A stretch of 64,000 bases of DNA from Ilex aquifolium (Eukaryota; Streptophyta; Magnoliopsida; Aquifoliales; Aquifoliaceae): contig OX637407.1 of the NCBI GenBank assembly GCA_951799425.1, positions 27,029,691-27,093,690 on the forward strand. The letters are read 5' to 3'. This document shows, piece after piece, positions 59,798 to 64,000 of the stretch. The stretch's first letter is position 1. Every line of letters begins with the position of its first letter. The notes under the pieces were generated by a model. It made no database searches. It was not told the DNA's origin and saw only the letters and a list, made by a program, of their open reading frames with translations. A program made the translations under genes and the position numbers.

Positions 59798-62700
59798 TAA
59801 GAATTCCACGTTGTGGCCGTGGACACCTGGGCTCGAACCCAGCAAAATCAATGACTGACCCAACTGCCCAACATCGACTGACCCAACCCAGCAACAAAAT
59901 TAGCCAACCATCGCAACAACCTACTGCTCTTCAGGAAACCAGCCCACTGTTGGGTCGTGCTTTTCGTCACAGCTTCGTGTTTTGTCTTTGTGCTCCTAAT
60001 TATTAGGGACCGTAGGAACTTTTAAGAGGGGTTGAATCCTCTTCTCCGGTGATCTGCTTTTGATGCAGTAGATCATTTATTTATCTTTATTGGATTTCTT
60101 TATTGGACTTCTGGGCACCGTGACCTTGATTATTTGGGAGCTTTTTGGACCTTCTTTATCTGTCGCTACTGTTCGACTGGAAATATATTATTCTCCCTTA
60201 TTTTTTCCCTCTATTTATCTTAGAGTTATTTTTCTGTCACGAGTGCCCTAGTATTATTGATGATATGACTACTACTGAGGGAGTTGAGACCCCTACCGTT
60301 TAGACATCTGCTAGTACTTCCACCGGATATAGGGATCGACAACGCCCGGCCCAGCGCCGTCAAGGTACCCCACATTAGCGTAGACATGAGAATTCTCGTC
60401 AGTGTGATTATTGTGGCCGACTAGGACATCTCAGGGCTACCTGTTGGAAGCTCCATCCGGAGCTTAAGCCGCCTCCTCGCAGCCATACTACTGCCATTGT
60501 TAAGGCACCACCACCTATAGTCATTGCTCCTGCTACTACTGCTCCTCCTTGGCAGAGTGATATGGATGTTATCACTTCTCGCTTGGATATACTTATGTCA
60601 GCCTTGACTTCTCAAGGTTCGACTACTACTGCTGCGACTACTACAGGTATACCTCGTGCATTTCATACTTGCGCCAGTCCGTCTTCCCTTTGGATGCTGG
60701 ACTCGGGTGCTAATGGTCATATGACAGGTGAAGCCCATCATTTCACCTCTTTTGACGAGCAGTTACATACTCAAATTCAGTTAGCAGATGGTACACATGC
60801 CCCTATTGTTAGTAGGGGTACAGTCCGCCTTCCAGATGGCTTTACATTACGTTCGGTGTTTCATGCGCCAAAGCTGGCCATGAATCTATTATATGTACAT
60901 CAGTTAGCCAGAGATTTTCACTGTGCGGTTGTGTTCTTATCTGATTCGTGTTATTTGCAGGACCTGAGAACGAAGAGGATTATTATCAGGGGACATGAGA
61001 GAGATGAATTGTATTATCTAGGCGATCCACCTCCGGTTTCACCAGTTTCTCCACCTCCACCTCCATCACCTGCTTTGTCTTTATCTGTTCCTAGCTTGCA
61101 TGCTAGTATTTTACCTAGTACTTGTCACTATGATTTTTCATCACAAACTGTTCAGTTATGGCATGACCGTTTTGGGCATACAAATTTTAAATATTTATGT
61201 ATGTTATTTCCTGCTTTGAGCAAAGCTTGTGTTAGTGGTAAACTTAACTGTGTTATATGTTCCCTATCAAAACATGTTCGGACCAGTTATATTCCTCGCA
61301 TGCACCAGTCACCCAAACCATTTGACCTAATACACTCTGATATTTGGGGACCCTCTCCTGTTACTACTCTGTCAGGTGCTCGATACTATGTGACATTTAT
61401 AGATGACCATACCCGTTGTACTTGGGTCTACCTTTTGCATAGGAAGTCTGATGTACTCCCTGTCATCACTCAATTTCTCCAGATGATTAAGACACAATTC
61501 GATGTCATTGTTCGTGCTATTCATTCGGATAATGCCAAAGAATATGTGTCTGATGCCTTAGTGTCTCACCTTTCTTCTCAGGGTATCCTTCAGCAACTCA
61601 CTTGTCCATATACTCCTGAGCAAAATGGAGTTGCTGAAAGGAAAAATAGGAGTCTGATAGGGATGGTTCGTTGTATGCTTAGAGGTATGGGGGTACCAAA
61701 ATCTTATTGGCATTTTGCTGTTTTGACTTCTACCTTTTTGTGTAATCGTACACCGAGTCGTGTTCTTCAGCATAGGGCTCCCTTACAGGTCTTATTCCCT
61801 GAGCGGACACTTTTTTCGGTTCCCCCACGTGTTTTTGGCTGCACATGTTTTGTTCAGGATCGGTCTCCTACTAGCCATAAACTTGATGATAAAGCGATTC
61901 GTTGTGTCTTTATGGGCTATTGTCATCAGTCTAAGGGGTATCGGTGTTATGATCCTATCAGGCGTCATATGTATCATAGTCTAGATGTTACCTTTCTTGA
62001 GCATATTCCTTATTTTTCTTCCAGTCCTGTGTCTTCCCCTCCAATTGATGATACTCCATTTGATTTTTCATTACCACAGGAGTCAGAGCCATTGGTCACT
62101 ATCACTACAGAGTCATCAGTCTCTCCTCCTCCAGCGCCACTTATCCCTGTTAGTACAGAATCACCAGTCTCTCTTCCTTTGCAGGTTTATGTTCATCGCC
62201 CTCGCTCTCATCCCCCTGTTGATGTCCCCTCTACCTCAGGCGATGCAGGTAATACTTCTCAGTTCGTTGAGCTTATTGATACACCTGTTGTTAGTACTTA
62301 TGAGATTGCAGGTACTGAGCCAGTTACTTTACCTGATGAGACATTGTCAGTGGAGGATGATGATTTAGAGCGTCGTTATCCGCGACGTGATCGCCGTCCA
62401 GTTGTTCGTTATGGTTGGACCGCCAGTATTTTATATCCGATCTCTGCTTATGTTTCTTATGGTGATCTGTCTCCTACATTTCGAGCTTATAGCATGGCCT
62501 TATCAGATACGCCGATTCCTCGCTCTGTTTTAGAGGCTATGCGGGAGCCTCAGTGGGTTCTTGCCATGCAGACGGAGATGGACGTTCTTCAGCGTAATCA
62601 TACATAGGATCTTGTCTTCTTACCTTCAGGGATGAAGCCTGTTAGCTGTCGCTGGGTTTACACCCTGAAGTTTCTTGCGGATGGTACTATTGATCGTCAC

Positions 62701-64000
62701 AAGGCTAGTCTTGTGGCGAAGGGCTTTACTCAGGTACCAAGTCGTGATTTTGATGCTACATTTGCCCCTATGGCAAAATTGACTACTGTTCGGTTGCTTA
62801 TTTCTCTGGCTGCGGAGTACTCTTGACCTCTTCATCAGTTAGATGTGAAGAATGCATTTTTTCACAGTGATCTGGACGAGATTATATATATGGATGCACC
62901 ACCGAGCTTTCGTGGTGAGGGGGAGTATGTTGGAAAGGTATGTCGACTGCGTAAGTCTCTTTATGGACTGAAACAGTCACCACGAGCCTGGTTCTCTTGC
63001 TTTAGTGATGTAGTCGTACGTTTGGGGTTCACCAGATGTCATTTTGATCATACCTGCTTCATTCGACGGAATACTTCTGGACAGTATATCATCCTGTTGG
63101 TATATGTTGATGATATTATTATTACTGGAGATGATATTTCTGGAACTGCGCAGGTCAAGGTAGACCTTGGGAAGGCCTTCGATGTGAAGGACCTTGGATT
63201 TCCGCGATATTTTCTTGGGATTGAGGTTGTCCGTAGTAGTAGGGGTATTGTTCTTTCTCAAAGAAAGTATGTCCTGGATCTTCTCCCAGACACTGGGATG
63301 CTGGGGTGCAAACCGGCATCATCACCTATGATTCCAAACCTGAAGCTTACTGCTGAAGGTGAGGAGTTGAGAGATCCGACTGTTTATCAGAGGTTGGTAG
63401 GTAGACTTATCTACCTAGCCAACACTAGGCCAGACATTTCATTCGCTGTCAGTCGAGTTAGTCAGTTCATGCACAGGCCGTGTCAGCCTCAAGACACGGC
63501 CTCATCTTGATGCAGTTTATCATATTCTTCGGTACCTCAAGTCTTGTCCTGGACTTGGGTTGTTCTATGCATCAGGATCTCAGACTGGTTCTCTAGCCTG
63601 TTATTCAGATTCAGATTATGGGGGAGCGTGTGACGGTCGATCTACTACGGGCTTCTGTGCTTTTCGAGGGACTCATCTTATCTCTTGGAAGAGCAAGAAG
63701 CAGGCGGTTGTCTCCCGCTCTTCAGCAGAGGCAGAGTATCGGGCACTGGCACTTGGCACGTGTGAGATTATCTGGTTACGATCGATTCTTGGCGAGTTGG
63801 AATTTCCAGTGACTTCTCCATCCACATTATATTGTGATAATCGATCTGCTATTCAGCTCGTTTCTGACTCTGTACTACACGAGAGGACGAAGCATATAGA
63901 GATCGATGTTCATTTTCTTCGGGAGAAGGTTAGCTGTGGTATTGTCACTCCATTGTTTGTGGGGACCAGTGATCAGGTTGCGGATGTTTTCACAAAACCT

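Overview
This window is nuclear DNA of a flowering plant, most likely a woody eudicot. It is AT-rich, its genes have many introns, and the gene set is plant-specific: an IQD protein, an E-class PPR protein, a plant SnRK1 gamma-type CBS protein, a plastid-type alpha-amylase and MIR395. The spaces between genes are packed with plant transposons. Species was not determined.

Layout. 1-2.9 kb (-): a membrane-anchored RLCK-VII/PBL-like kinase whose N-terminal region is built from four duplicated in-phase exons; its 3' end lies beyond the left edge. 4.5-14.8 kb: a dispersed MIR395 cluster. Three hairpins carry the exact canonical miR395 21-mer and share a TATAAATAG box; a fourth is divergent. Between them lies a PQQ beta-propeller (polyvinylalcohol-dehydrogenase-like) pseudogene (9.2-12.0 kb, +). 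16.7-21.4 kb (-): a calmodulin-binding IQD gene. 23.4-27.7 kb (-): a complete RAD6-type UBC1/UBC2 E2 gene, with a small Helitron in an intron and a 4.8-kb Helitron just upstream of its leader. 33.8-39.3 kb: nested transposons, including two hAT elements with 8-bp target duplications and a solo LTR. 41.1-43.3 kb: a third Helitron-like element carrying exon-like host sequence. 43.7-44.4 kb: a nested AT-rich palindrome. 44.5-46.3 kb (+): an intronless PPR gene, convergent with a five-exon KING1-like CBS gene (46.4-48.7 kb, -). 50.5-54.2 kb (-): a four-exon pectate lyase. 55.9-58.3 kb (-): the last three exons of an AMY3-like alpha-amylase. 59.3-64 kb (+): a broken Copia retrotransposon that has picked up a piece of the splicing factor U2AF65 and lies on the upstream side of the amylase exons; it runs off the right edge.

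The host genes do not form one pathway. The most notable regulatory unit is the MIR395 cluster (sulfate assimilation control). The most notable genome-evolution signals are the exon duplication in the kinase gene, the U2AF65 capture by the Copia element and the multi-level transposon nest. Exon coordinates were read by eye from splice sites and reading-frame continuity and were not checked against transcripts.
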